64,000 bases of DNA from PALSA-1004 sp041483135 (GTDB lineage: Bacteria > Pseudomonadota > Gammaproteobacteria > Burkholderiales > SG8-41). Under the pieces are notes generated by a model, which was given only the letters and a program-made list of their open reading frames with translations, did not search any database and was not told the DNA's origin. Both the position numbers and the translations under genes were made by a program. Of this stretch, positions 1-8,003 are shown in pieces (the stretch's first letter is position 1; the number at the start of each line of letters is the position of its first letter). The stretch spans positions 12,692 to 76,691 of the forward strand of contig JBGPFE010000016.1 of assembly GCA_041483135.1 (NCBI GenBank), written 5' to 3'.

Positions 1-908
1 CAGCGCGCGCGTTTCCTGCGGCGCTTTTTTTCCACGGTCGCGCGCTCGATCACGTAATAGTCTTCGAGGCCGATCAGGTCTTCGACGCCTTTGCGGGCCG
101 CGACGCATTCGGCGTTCGTCATGCTCCTGTAGTCACCGGTTTTCTTCAGTTCTTTCATTGCGCGCGTCATATAGTGGTAATGCACGCAGATCGCGAGGGT
201 CGCGTCGATGCAGCCCGCGTAACCCATGTCTTCGAGCTGCTTGAAGCTGTAAAGCGGACGCCCGTCGCGGGTGCCGCGGCTTTGCACGTAAATCATCGGG
301 ATTTTGCAGACCTTCGGTGTCTTTATTGCTTCCGCGGGCGTGCGCGGAAAAATCAGTCCCATATCGGCGCCAGCTTGGGCGGCGGCGTTGACGCGCTTGA
401 CCGCTTCCTGAAATCCCTGCTCGCGGCACGCATCCGAGCGCGCGATGATCACGAAGTCCGGGTCGATGCTGTCGCGCTGCTCGCACGCGAGGCGGATCTT
501 GTCGACGTATTCATCAATCGGAATGTTGTGCGCGATATAGGTGTGATAGTGCGCGCGCTTGGGGAACAGCTGGTCCTCGATGTGCACGCCGGCGATGCCG
601 TGACGGATGCATTCGCGCACGGTGCGCATCGTGTGCAGCGGCTCGCCCCAGCCCGCGCCCGCGTCCATCACGACCGGAATCTGCACGGCGTTTGCGATAT
701 TGGACGCGACTGCAATCTGCTCGGTCATGGTGAGCAGCGGCTCCGAAATCGCCGACATGCCGCCGGTCACGAAGCCGCCGTTGTATATCGATTTGAAGCC
801 GGCCGCTTCAACGATCCGCGCGGTGAGCGGATCGAATACCGCGGGCAGTTCAAGGAATTCGCCGCGCTTGACGAGCGCGCGCAGCCGTGCAGTGGGTCTT
901 GTTTTCAT
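1..908 (-). CDS. Isocitrate lyase/PEP mutase family enzyme (3' end off window)
   Basis: Reading the minus strand from the ATG at 908 gives about 302 codons without a stop; the last codon is cut by the window edge, so the gene is essentially complete. It begins MKTRPTARLRALVKRG and carries the superfamily's phosphoenolpyruvate-mutase features: an early NGGF segment, a VVMDAGAGWG strand, IEDQLFPKRAH (equivalent to the loop carrying the family's KKCGH-like motif) and IIARSDA. Members cleave or decarboxylate 2-oxo or 2-hydroxy di/tricarboxylates such as 2-methylisocitrate or oxaloacetate. The exact substrate cannot be read. The usual Cys of the loop is absent (KRAH), so it is not a classical isocitrate lyase. 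It lies 15 bp downstream of a Bug receptor gene, probably in one transcript, suggesting that the imported acid is its substrate. The tail is very basic (KKRRRKRAR). Confidence 0.85.
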   Translation of the reverse strand, partial: MKTRPTARLRALVKRGEFLELPAVFDPLTARIVEAAGFKSIYNGGFVTGGMSAISEPLLTMTEQIAVASNIANAVQIPVVMDAGAGWGEPLHTMRTVRECIRHGIAGVHIEDQLFPKRAHYHTYIAHNIPIDEYVDKIRLACEQRDSIDPDFVIIARSDACREQGFQEAVKRVNAAAQAGADMGLIFPRTPAEAIKTPKVCKIPMIYVQSRGTRDGRPLYSFKQLEDMGYAGCIDATLAICVHYHYMTRAMKELKKTGDYRSMTNAECVAARKGVEDLIGLEDYYVIERATVEKKRRRKRAR

Positions 909-923
909 GTCAGGGGCGCGGGG

Positions 924-1904
924 TCAGTCGATTTTCGCGCCGGAGACCTGCACGACTTTCGCCCACTTCCTGATTTCGGCGTCGCGGTATTTGGCGAAAT
1001 CCTGCGGAGTGCCACCCATCGGCTCGACGCCGACATCGGTAATGCGCTTGCGGAATCCCGGATCGGCGAGCAGCTTGTTGATTTCCTGATTGAGCTTCAT
1101 GACGATGGCTTTCGGCGTGCCATGCGGCGCGAGCAAACCGAACCACGCCGACGATTCAAGCCCCGGCATGCCGGCCTCCGCGGTGGTCGGCACGTTGGGC
1201 AGCGTCGACGAGCGTTTCGGCGCGAGTACCGCGATCGCGTGCACGCGGCCGGTGTTGACGTGCTGCCAGATGCCGGTCATCAATTGGAACATGAGCTGGG
1301 TGTTGCCGCCGAGCAGATCCTGCGTCGCCTGCGCCGGCGAGTTGTAGGGCACGTGCGTCATCTGCGTGCCGGTCATCGATTTATAGAGTTCCCCAGCGAG
1401 ATGCATCGAGCTGCCATTGCCGGTCGAGCCGAAGTTGAGCTTATTAGGATTTGCTTTTACAAATTCGGTGAATTCCTTGAGCGTCTTGACCGGCACCGCC
1501 GGATTCACGACGAGGATGTTCGGCACGTTGCCGTACAGGATGATCGGCTCGAAGTCCTTGACCGGATCGAACGGCAGCTTCTTGTACAGGCTGATGTTGG
1601 CGACGAGCGCTCCGGAAGAAGCCATTATCAGCGTGTAACCGTCGGGCTCGGCCTTGGCGGTGGCCGTCATGCCGATATTGCCATTGGCGCCCGGCCGGTT
1701 GTCGATCACGATATTTTGTCCGAGCTCCTTGCCAAGGGCTTCGCCGAGGATGCGCGTGATCGGGTCGATGGTGCCGCCGGGTGCGAACGGAATGATCAGC
1801 CGCACTGGTTTGTTCGGATAGTCTTTGGCCTGTGGATCGGCGGCGAGTGCAAAAGACGCCGCGAATAGCAGCGAGATGACGACTACAAACAGTCTGCTGA
1901 GCAT
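924..1904 (-). CDS. Bug/TctC family tripartite tricarboxylate receptor protein
   Basis: A 326-residue periplasmic binding protein of the usual family length (about 320-330). It has an N-terminal signal peptide (MLSRLFVVVISLLFAASFALA), then the family hallmarks: YPNKPVRLIIPFAPGG, DNRPGANG, PDGYTL, THVPYNS and a C-terminal KWAKVVQVSGAKID. Family knowledge: these receptors bind carboxylates (citrate, glutamate, aromatic acids) for TctAB-type permeases, and many are orphans. No tctA or tctB is nearby. It precedes the PEP-mutase-family gene by 15 bp on the same strand, so the two probably form one operon. The ligand is not predictable. Confidence 0.93.
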   Translation of the reverse strand: MLSRLFVVVISLLFAASFALAADPQAKDYPNKPVRLIIPFAPGGTIDPITRILGEALGKELGQNIVIDNRPGANGNIGMTATAKAEPDGYTLIMASSGALVANISLYKKLPFDPVKDFEPIILYGNVPNILVVNPAVPVKTLKEFTEFVKANPNKLNFGSTGNGSSMHLAGELYKSMTGTQMTHVPYNSPAQATQDLLGGNTQLMFQLMTGIWQHVNTGRVHAIAVLAPKRSSTLPNVPTTAEAGMPGLESSAWFGLLAPHGTPKAIVMKLNQEINKLLADPGFRKRITDVGVEPMGGTPQDFAKYRDAEIRKWAKVVQVSGAKID

Positions 1905-2034
1905 GGTTTTCCCCGGTTATTGGAGCATGGAGATTGATTGTGCCTGAGCCTCGCAAACGGGGTCAACAGCTTGACTTGAGGGGTGCGGGCAAGCAACATA
2001 CCGCCGCAACTTTTCCTGCCACGAAAGCCATTCC

Positions 2035-2985
2035 ATGAACAAACGAGAGCGTTTTGTCGCGGCCGTCAACGGCGGCGACGTCGATCGTCCGCCCTGCACC
2101 GTGTGGGTCCACTTTGCGTCCGACTATCTTCCCGGCGAGGAGGCCGCGCGCCGCCATGCTGCGTTCGTTCGTCATTACGACTGGGACCTCTGCAAGGTAA
2201 TGCACGACTACCGCTATCCGCTGCCGCCGGGGTTGGAGACGCTCGAGTCGCCCAAGGACATGCTGCGCTTCGAGAAGATGCCGGTGACGTCGCAGTGCTA
2301 CGTCGAGCAGCTCAAGGTGATCCGCGCGCTGCGCGCGGACTTCGGCCCTGAGATGCCGATCGTCGACACTTTCTTCGATCCGTTCCAGCAGGTGCTGCGC
2401 AAAGTCGGCTTCAGCAAGTCGCGACTGATTTACGGCAACCAGCGCGAAGCGCTGCACATGCTCGATGCGGTCACCGAAACCGTGTGCGGCTACATGCACG
2501 AGCTCAAGAAAGCGGGCTGCGACGGCGTGCTGTATTCGATCAACGGCGCGATTGCGCCACCCGGTGACCGCGGCATCGACGACGCAACATTCAAGACCTT
2601 CCTGCGGCCGTTCGATGTGCGAGTGCTGGAAGCGATGCAGGGGATGGTGCGCATCCTGCACGTCCACGGCACGCACGTCGATATGAAACGCGTGCTCGAT
2701 TATCCGTGCGAAGTGTTCAGCGTCTCCGACCGCCTCCAAGGCAATCCATCGCTTGCCGAGCTGCGCAAGCTGACCGGCAAATGCCTGATGGGCGGCATCA
2801 ACGAGCAGAAGGTGCACGAGCGCTCGCTGCCCGAGCTGCGCGAGGAAATGCGGGATGCGTTGAAGCAGGCCGGCAGGCGCAAGTTCATCATTTCGCCCGG
2901 CTGCACCAGCGCGCCGCAAACGCCGCAGCATATCTGGCAATGCGTGCGCGAAACCAGCCGCGCGTTTGCTTCCGCCAAACCATAA
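2035..2985 (+). CDS. Uroporphyrinogen decarboxylase (URO-D) family protein
   Basis: 316 residues starting MNKRERFVAAVNGGDVDRPPC, the N-terminal pattern of URO-D-fold methyltransferase-like proteins (MtaA/CmuA-related) rather than haem HemE, whose MRQAGRYLPEY motif is missing. The C-terminus has ISPGCTSAPQTPQ, where methyltransferases place a metal-binding Cys. The upstream HxC partner reads HVHGTH, so one expected Cys ligand is absent and zinc chemistry may be altered. Such proteins next to catabolic genes often act in demethylation or C1 transfer. The specific role is unknown. It stands alone on the plus strand, diverging from the Bug gene, with the aspartate-dehydrogenase-like gene 66 bp downstream. 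Confidence 0.8.
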   Translation: MNKRERFVAAVNGGDVDRPPCTVWVHFASDYLPGEEAARRHAAFVRHYDWDLCKVMHDYRYPLPPGLETLESPKDMLRFEKMPVTSQCYVEQLKVIRALRADFGPEMPIVDTFFDPFQQVLRKVGFSKSRLIYGNQREALHMLDAVTETVCGYMHELKKAGCDGVLYSINGAIAPPGDRGIDDATFKTFLRPFDVRVLEAMQGMVRILHVHGTHVDMKRVLDYPCEVFSVSDRLQGNPSLAELRKLTGKCLMGGINEQKVHERSLPELREEMRDALKQAGRRKFIISPGCTSAPQTPQHIWQCVRETSRAFASAKP

Positions 2986-3051
2986 GCTCGGGCCCCGGAA
3001 AGGCGCTCCTGTTATGGCACAATAGCCGTCAGGAAAGATAACGGACGGCTC

Positions 3052-3867
3052 ATGCGCATAGCAATCATCGGCGGCGGGACCATCGCCCGCCTGTTCCTCG
3101 AGCACATCAAGCGCGGCGACCTCGGTGATGCCACGGTCGTCGCGATCGCCGGCCGCAGCGACAAATCCCGGGGCAGACCTCTCGCGCAAGAGTTCGGTGT
3201 CGCCTTTGTCACCTCGCTCGCGGAGCTGCTCGAACACCGGCCCGATGTCGTCGTCGAAGCGGCAGCGCACGAAGCGGTGCGCGAATATTGCGCGCCACTG
3301 CTGGATAAAGGCATCGCGGTGATCGTGCTGTCGGGCGGTGCGCTGTGCGACGACGCGCTGCGTGCAAAGTTGGAAGCAAGCGCGAACCAAAGTGGCGCGC
3401 TGCTGTACGTGCCGTCAGGCGGCATTGGCGGGCTCGATGCGCTTAAAGCGGCGTGCATTGCCGGCGTCGACGCGGTCGAGATCACCGTGACCAAGCCGCC
3501 CGCCGCCTGGAAGGGTATCCCGTACGTCGAAAAAATGAAGGTCGATCTCGCCGGCCTGCGCGGGCCGGTGACGCTGTTCGAAGGCTCGGCGCGCGAGGGC
3601 GTGCCGCACTTTCCGGCCAACGTCAACATCGCGGCGGTATTGAGCATGGCCGGTATCGGCTTCGACCGCACGCGGCTCAAGGTGGTCGCCGACCCGGCGC
3701 TCAGGCACAACACGCATTGCATTTCGATCAAAGGCAAGACCGGCAACATCAGCATCAAGCTCGAAAACGTGCCGGCGCCGGACAACCCGAAAACCGCGTG
3801 GCTCGCGTGCTATAGCGCGCTGGCGGCATTGAAGCTGATCAAATCGCCGGTCAGATACGGCACCTGA
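3052..3867 (+). CDS. Aspartate dehydrogenase-like NAD(P) oxidoreductase
   Basis: 271 residues, the normal length for the L-aspartate dehydrogenase (NadX-type) family. A Rossmann GGGTIAR motif begins at residue 8; the DUF108-type C-terminal domain contains KPPAAWKG and FPANVNIAAVLSMAGIG, which carries family signature residues. The reaction expected from the family is oxidative deamination of aspartate to iminoaspartate/oxaloacetate, or an analogous amino acid. The C-terminal string LAALKLIKSPVRYGT matters here because a nearly identical tail is fused to a truncated sulfatase at 5052-5095, showing that a second copy once existed. Confidence 0.85.
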   Translation: MRIAIIGGGTIARLFLEHIKRGDLGDATVVAIAGRSDKSRGRPLAQEFGVAFVTSLAELLEHRPDVVVEAAAHEAVREYCAPLLDKGIAVIVLSGGALCDDALRAKLEASANQSGALLYVPSGGIGGLDALKAACIAGVDAVEITVTKPPAAWKGIPYVEKMKVDLAGLRGPVTLFEGSAREGVPHFPANVNIAAVLSMAGIGFDRTRLKVVADPALRHNTHCISIKGKTGNISIKLENVPAPDNPKTAWLACYSALAALKLIKSPVRYGT

Positions 3868-3880
3868 AAAGCATTTGTAA

Positions 3881-4031
3881 CCGCCGATGAACGCCGATGA
3901 ACGCGGATGAACGCGGATAGGAACCCGTGAAGGAGTGAAGGAGTGAAGGAGTGAAGGATTCCCTCCCCCTTCGGCAAGGGGGAGGGCCAGGGAGAGGGTA
4001 TTCACTCATTCACTTGTTCACTCATTCACCC
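3881..4031. repeat. GTGA-type short tandem repeats around a perfect 11-bp hairpin
   Basis: Non-coding stretch. First come decamer-like repeats (gaacgccgat, then gaacgcggat twice), then about four copies of gtgaagga, then a perfect stem CCCTCCCCCTT / AAGGGGGAGGG (3961-3971 with 3976-3986, loop CGGC), then repeats of the opposite sense (ttcactca). The outer repeats are therefore roughly inverted around the hairpin. There is no T-run after the stem, so it is not a typical terminator. Similar GTGA repeats recur at 22354-22400, 39897-39924 and 57470-57535. Confidence 0.75.
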
Positions 4032-4080
4032 GATGATCGGCGACTATCTATGGCTAATTGCTGTCTTCGAAAGTTGTGAG

Positions 4081-4926
4081 ATGAGCTCAAAAGAAATCTT
4101 GGCGCGCATCGAACGCGCAATCGCCGAACGCTTTGGCGCAAACATTCCGGTCGCCACGGATCAGCCGGGCGCCGACTCGCTTGCGCGTCTGCTGGAACAC
4201 CGCTCGCACCGCAAGTATTCTGCGCAGCCGGTAAGCGCCGAGCTGCTGCGACTACTATTCGCGTGCGCGCTGTCGGCGCCTTCGAAAAGCGATCTGCAGC
4301 AGGCCGACATCGTTCACGTCAGCGACGCAGCGAAGCGCAAGGCGATTGCCGATTTGATTCCCGACATGCCGTGGGTGCGCGGCGCGCCGGTGTTCCTGGT
4401 GTTCTGCGGCAACAACCGGCGCATCCGCCAGGTCGCCAACCTGCGCGGCAAGCCGTTCGCCAACGATCATCTCGATGCTTTCATGAACGCCGCGGTCGAC
4501 GCGGGTATCGTGATGACGACGTTCATTCACACCGCGGCCGCCGCCGGTATCGGCTGCTGCCCGATCAGCGCGGTGCGCAACCATGCGCAAACCGTCAGTG
4601 ATTTGCTCGGACTGCCGGATTGGGTATTCCCGATTGCCGGCCTGTGCGTCGGCTATCCGGCCGAGCGGGGCATGATTACGCCGCGCCTGCCGCTCGATGT
4701 CACGGTGCACGTCGACCGCTTCGACGAGACCGGCATTGCGGCTAAGATCGACGGCTACGACCGGCGCCGCGCCGCCCGCCAACCATATGCGAAACAGCGC
4801 GGCGTCGAACGCTACGGCAAAGCGGATTTTTACGGCTGGTCGGAAGACAAGTCGCGCCAGTACTCGGTGCCCGAGCGCGCCGACTTCGGCGCCTTCATCC
4901 GCGGCAAGCGCTTCAACCTGACGTAA
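4081..4926 (+). CDS. Nitroreductase family protein
   Basis: 281 residues from the ATG at 4081. An in-frame ATG at 4033 would add 16 residues, but neither start has a strong ribosome-binding site, and 4081 starts nearer the conserved domain. The nitroreductase fold is seen in LLEHRSHRKYS (FMN-phosphate-binding RSxRxF/Y pattern), SAPSKSDLQ, FMNAAVDAGIVMTTFIHTAAAAGIGCCPIS and LPDWVFPIAGLCVGYP. Members are FMN-dependent NAD(P)H reductases of nitro compounds, quinones or flavins. The long C-terminal arm after residue 210 is as in NfsA/FRP-like enzymes. The sulfatase remnant begins 24 bp downstream. Confidence 0.85.
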   Translation: MSSKEILARIERAIAERFGANIPVATDQPGADSLARLLEHRSHRKYSAQPVSAELLRLLFACALSAPSKSDLQQADIVHVSDAAKRKAIADLIPDMPWVRGAPVFLVFCGNNRRIRQVANLRGKPFANDHLDAFMNAAVDAGIVMTTFIHTAAAAGIGCCPISAVRNHAQTVSDLLGLPDWVFPIAGLCVGYPAERGMITPRLPLDVTVHVDRFDETGIAAKIDGYDRRRAARQPYAKQRGVERYGKADFYGWSEDKSRQYSVPERADFGAFIRGKRFNLT

Positions 4927-4950
4927 TCAACGCAGACTTTTTCAGGAAAA

Positions 4951-5100
4951 ATGAAACCCGGCAACCTCGTAATCATCATGTCCGACGAGCACAACCCGAA
5001 AGTCATGGGCTGCAACGGGCATCCGGTCGTGAAAACCCCGAACCTCGACACGCTCGCCGCGCTCAAGCACGCGAAGTCGCCGGTTCGCTACGGCATTTGG
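4951..5100 (+). pseudogene. Truncated sulfatase start fused to an aspartate dehydrogenase tail
   Basis: The first 34 codons (MKPGNLVIIMSDEHNPKV...NLDTLAA) closely match the start of the intact sulfatase at 10286. From LAALK (5052-5066) the frame switches, without a frameshift, into AKSPVRYG, which is the C-terminus of the aspartate dehydrogenase family (compare 3826-3864). The expected terminal Thr-stop is Ile-Trp here and the frame drifts on. This is the scar of a deletion that removed most of a sulfatase and most of a second aspartate dehydrogenase, with the break in similar Leu-Ala-Ala coding sequence. The CxPxR catalytic motif is lost, so it is non-functional. Confidence 0.85.
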
Positions 5101-5142
5101 ATTTCTTTTGGAACCGCCGCGCAGATAAGATCAAGAGCGGAT

Positions 5143-5214
5143 AGCCGCAGAGAACTGCAAACAGAACGCATCTTCCCGGTTATTTTCCTCCGGGAGCTTT
5201 GTGTCCTCTGTGGC
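5143..5214. repeat. CACAGAG-type imperfect palindrome, copy 1 (degenerate)
   Basis: The left arm reads agccgcagagaactgc and the right arm ttgtgtcctctgtggcc. The right arm matches the outer arms of the better copies at 18949-19057 and 55413-55521. It sits exactly between two gene remnants, so it may mark a recombination junction. Confidence 0.6.
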
Positions 5215-5225
5215 CAAAACATTTG

Positions 5226-5396
5226 CTGATGGACTGGCTCGGCCGCAAGCACGCGGAACCCAAAGCGGTCGAAGCGGCGCGGTTGATGGGGGAGGCCGTC
5301 GAGCGCGTGATCCGCGAACGTATCGCGTTGACGGGCGATCTCGGCGGCAAGGCTACGACCCGCGCCATGGGCGATGCGATTGCCGCGGTGGTTTGA
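5226..5396 (+). pseudogene. 3' remnant of an isocitrate/isopropylmalate/tartrate dehydrogenase gene
   Basis: The open frame reads MDWLGRKHAEPKAVEAARLM, then GEAVERVIRER and finally LTGDLGGKATTRAMGDAIAAVV-stop. This is the standard C-terminus of the decarboxylating beta-hydroxyacid dehydrogenase family (leuB / tartrate dehydrogenase type, normally about 350 residues). Everything upstream of the last ~55 residues is missing and replaced by the CACAGAG repeat. It is a dead fragment. An ancestral gene of this type probably belonged to the same acid-degrading cluster. Confidence 0.8.
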
Positions 5397-5500
5397 AGGC
5401 CTTTATTGCAGTGGCTCGCAAATATTGACGTTGGCGTGTCTCGCACATACCATGTGCAGCGGGAAGCAGTTCGCAACTCTTGTGATGAAGGAGCCCGAGC

Positions 5501-6493
5501 ATGCGCAAAATTGGCAGACGTACCACATGCATCCACGCCGGCAAACTGCTCGTGGGAGCTATCTTGGTTTTCTTTGGAGCCGTGGGCTGGGCACAGGATT
5601 TTCCATCGCGGCAGATTATGATCATCGTGCCGTTCCCCGCGGGTGGTGGAAATGATTTGTTCGGGCGGCTCATCGGCCAAAAGCTTTCCACCGCTTTCGG
5701 GCGGGCAGTTATCGTCGATAACCGGCCCGGAGCCAGCGGCAACATCGGCACCGAAGCCGTGGTCCGATCGGCGCCTGACGGCCATACACTGCTCTACACA
5801 ACCTCGGTCATCGCGACCAGTGTCGCGCTATACAGCAAGCTCGCGTTTGATCCTCAGCGCGATCTCGCGCCTGTTTCGATGACAGCGTTGATCCCGCTGG
5901 TTCTTGTCACCCATCCGTCGCTTCCCGTTCGCAGCGTCAAGGAGTTGCTCGCGCTCGCCAAGTCGAAGCCGGGCGCTCTGAGCTATAGTTCCGGGGGGGC
6001 AGCCAGTTCCGCCCATCTTGCGACGGAATTGTTGAAGCTGAAGACGGGGATCGATGCGAACCACGTTCCTTACCGCGGCGCGGCGCCCGCGCAAACCGCA
6101 TTGCTGAGCGGAGAAGTGCAGTTCACGTTCCTCGTGATTCCGTTGGTGCAGGGGCACTTGAAATCCGGCAAAATGCGTGCGCTTGGAATTTCGACGCGAG
6201 CACGATCCTCGGTATTGCCCGGCGTTCCGACGCTCCAGGAAGCGGGCGTTGCAGATTACGAGGCGCTTCAATGGCACGGATTCTTCGCGCCGGTAAAGAC
6301 CCCCTTGCCCATTGTCGGGCGTCTGCACGGCGAGATCGTCAAGGCGCTGGCCGCGCCCGAGATGAAAGAACGTTTCGCGACTGAAGGCGCGGAGATTGCC
6401 GGCAGCGCGCCGCGGGAGTTTGCGACTTTTATTCAGGCCGAGGTAACGAAATGGACGGACGTGGTGAAACGCTCGGGCGCGAAGCTCGACTGA
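5501..6493 (+). CDS. Bug/TctC family receptor protein heading the sulfatase run
   Basis: 330 residues; AAGGAG lies 9 bp before the ATG and fixes the start. The n-region is unusually long and basic (MRKIGRRTTCIHAGK) before a hydrophobic core ending GWAQD. Mature hallmarks: MIIVPFPAGGGNDLFGR, VDNRPGASGNIG, APDGHTLLYTTS, NHVPYRGAAPAQT, HGFFAPVKT and KWTDVVKRSGAKLD. It is followed 58 bp later by a sulfatase and the sulfatase maturase, so an organosulfate or its acid product is a reasonable but unproven ligand. Confidence 0.93.
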   Translation: MRKIGRRTTCIHAGKLLVGAILVFFGAVGWAQDFPSRQIMIIVPFPAGGGNDLFGRLIGQKLSTAFGRAVIVDNRPGASGNIGTEAVVRSAPDGHTLLYTTSVIATSVALYSKLAFDPQRDLAPVSMTALIPLVLVTHPSLPVRSVKELLALAKSKPGALSYSSGGAASSAHLATELLKLKTGIDANHVPYRGAAPAQTALLSGEVQFTFLVIPLVQGHLKSGKMRALGISTRARSSVLPGVPTLQEAGVADYEALQWHGFFAPVKTPLPIVGRLHGEIVKALAAPEMKERFATEGAEIAGSAPREFATFIQAEVTKWTDVVKRSGAKLD

Positions 6494-6551
6494 CGATCGC
6501 GCCGACACTCGTTCAATCCCCGGATCACAGTCACCCTTGCCGTCGCTGCCG

Positions 6552-7997
6552 ATGCGCTACCGCAACGTCCTGGTTCTGATGTCGGACGAGCACTCGAACA
6601 AGGTGCTCGGCTGCTACGATCATCCGTCCGCCAGAACACCGAACCTGGATCGGCTGGCTTCCGGCGGCACGCGCTTTGCCAGCGCATACACCAACTGTCC
6701 GATCTGCATTCCGGCTCGCGCGTCGTTCGCCACCGGCCGCTATACGTTTGAAACCGGGTGCTGGGACAACGCATTCCCGTACGCGGGGTCGCCGCCGTCC
6801 TGGAGCCACGCGCTGCGCGAGAAGCGCGTTCCTTCTTATTCCATCGGCAAGCTGCACTACCGCAATGCGACGGACGACACCGGCTTCACCGAGCAGATCC
6901 TGCCCATGCACGTTGTCGACGGGATCGGCGACCTCCTCGGCGCGGTGCGCGATCCGCTACCGGTGCGCCACAAGAGCCGTGCCGTTGCTACCGACATCGG
7001 CCCGGGCGAGAGCCGCTACACTGAATATGACCGCAAGATAACGGCCACGGCGTGCGACTGGCTCACGCACCACGCAGCGCAAGGCCCCTGGGTGCTGTTC
7101 GTGGGATGGGTCGCGCCCCACTTTCCGCTTATCGCGCCGCAGGATTTTTACGAACTCTATCCGACCGCCGGGATCGGACTGCCAAAAGCTTGCAAGCCTG
7201 ACCAATGGCCCAGGCACCCGTGGCTTGACGCCATGCGCGATTGCTTCATCACCGACCGGTTCTTCACCGATGAAACGCGACGCGTTGCGCTTGCCTGTTA
7301 TTACGGCCTCGTTTCCTTCCTTGACCATAACGTCGGACGCGTGCTCGCCGCGCTCGAATCGAGCGGCACGCGCTCCGAGACGCTCGTTATCTATACCAGC
7401 GATCACGGCGACAACATGGGTGCACGCGGCTTGTGGGGAAAATCCACGATGTACGAGGAATCGGTCGCGATACCGCTGATCCTTGCGGGGCGCGGCATAC
7501 CGTCCGGGGAAATCTCGCAGACGCCCGTATCGCTGGTCGATGCGTATCCGACGCTGCTGCATGCATTTGGCCAGGATTCGCCACCCGGCGTGCGCGGCCA
7601 ATCCTTGCTCGATGTCGCCGTGGCGCCGTCACACCCGGAGCGAACGATCTTCGCAGAGTATCACGCAGCCGGCGCAGCGACGGGTGCGTTCATGCTCCGG
7701 CGCGGCCGCTATAAGTACGTGCATTACGTCGACATGCCGCCACAACTTTTCGACCTTGCTGCCGATCCCGAGGAACTGCATGACATCGCGGGTGACCCAG
7801 CCCAAGCTGCGCGGCTTGAGCGATTCTCGTCAGAATTGCAAGCGATTTGCGATCCGCGAGGGGTCGACCGCCGTGCAAAAGCCGAGCAAGCCGCGCTGAT
7901 CGAGCGCCACGGCGGGAGAGAAAAAATCGTCGCGAAAGGCGGTTTCGGTGCAACGCCTCCGCCGGGTTACAAGCCCGATTACTCGGGATCGGCCTGA
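6552..7997 (+). CDS. Sulfatase without signal peptide (Cys-type, alkaline phosphatase superfamily)
   Basis: 481 residues from the ATG at 6552; a TTG at 6537 would add five residues. The protein begins directly with the catalytic domain (MRYRNVLVLMSDEHSNKVLG), with no export signal, so it should be cytoplasmic. The formylglycine motif is C52-I-P-A-R56 within NCPICIPARASFATGRY. Metal-site elements SDEH near the N-terminus and YTSDHGDNMGARGLWGKSTMYEE are present. The family hydrolyses sulfate (some members phosphonate or phosphate) esters after the Cys is oxidised to formylglycine. The maturase starts 6 bp after the stop codon. A close paralogue lies at 10286, and a truncated third copy at 4951. 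The substrate is not predictable; choline-sulfatase-like or aryl/alkyl sulfatase activity is possible. Confidence 0.9.
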   Translation: MRYRNVLVLMSDEHSNKVLGCYDHPSARTPNLDRLASGGTRFASAYTNCPICIPARASFATGRYTFETGCWDNAFPYAGSPPSWSHALREKRVPSYSIGKLHYRNATDDTGFTEQILPMHVVDGIGDLLGAVRDPLPVRHKSRAVATDIGPGESRYTEYDRKITATACDWLTHHAAQGPWVLFVGWVAPHFPLIAPQDFYELYPTAGIGLPKACKPDQWPRHPWLDAMRDCFITDRFFTDETRRVALACYYGLVSFLDHNVGRVLAALESSGTRSETLVIYTSDHGDNMGARGLWGKSTMYEESVAIPLILAGRGIPSGEISQTPVSLVDAYPTLLHAFGQDSPPGVRGQSLLDVAVAPSHPERTIFAEYHAAGAATGAFMLRRGRYKYVHYVDMPPQLFDLAADPEELHDIAGDPAQAARLERFSSELQAICDPRGVDRRAKAEQAALIERHGGREKIVAKGGFGATPPPGYKPDYSGSA

Positions 7998-8003
7998 ATC
8001 CGT

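Noticed and set aside
174..1868. Long 564-codon open frame on the plus strand
   Set aside because: It is antisense to the PEP-mutase-family and Bug genes, both of which show full family motifs; long antisense frames are expected in GC-rich DNA.
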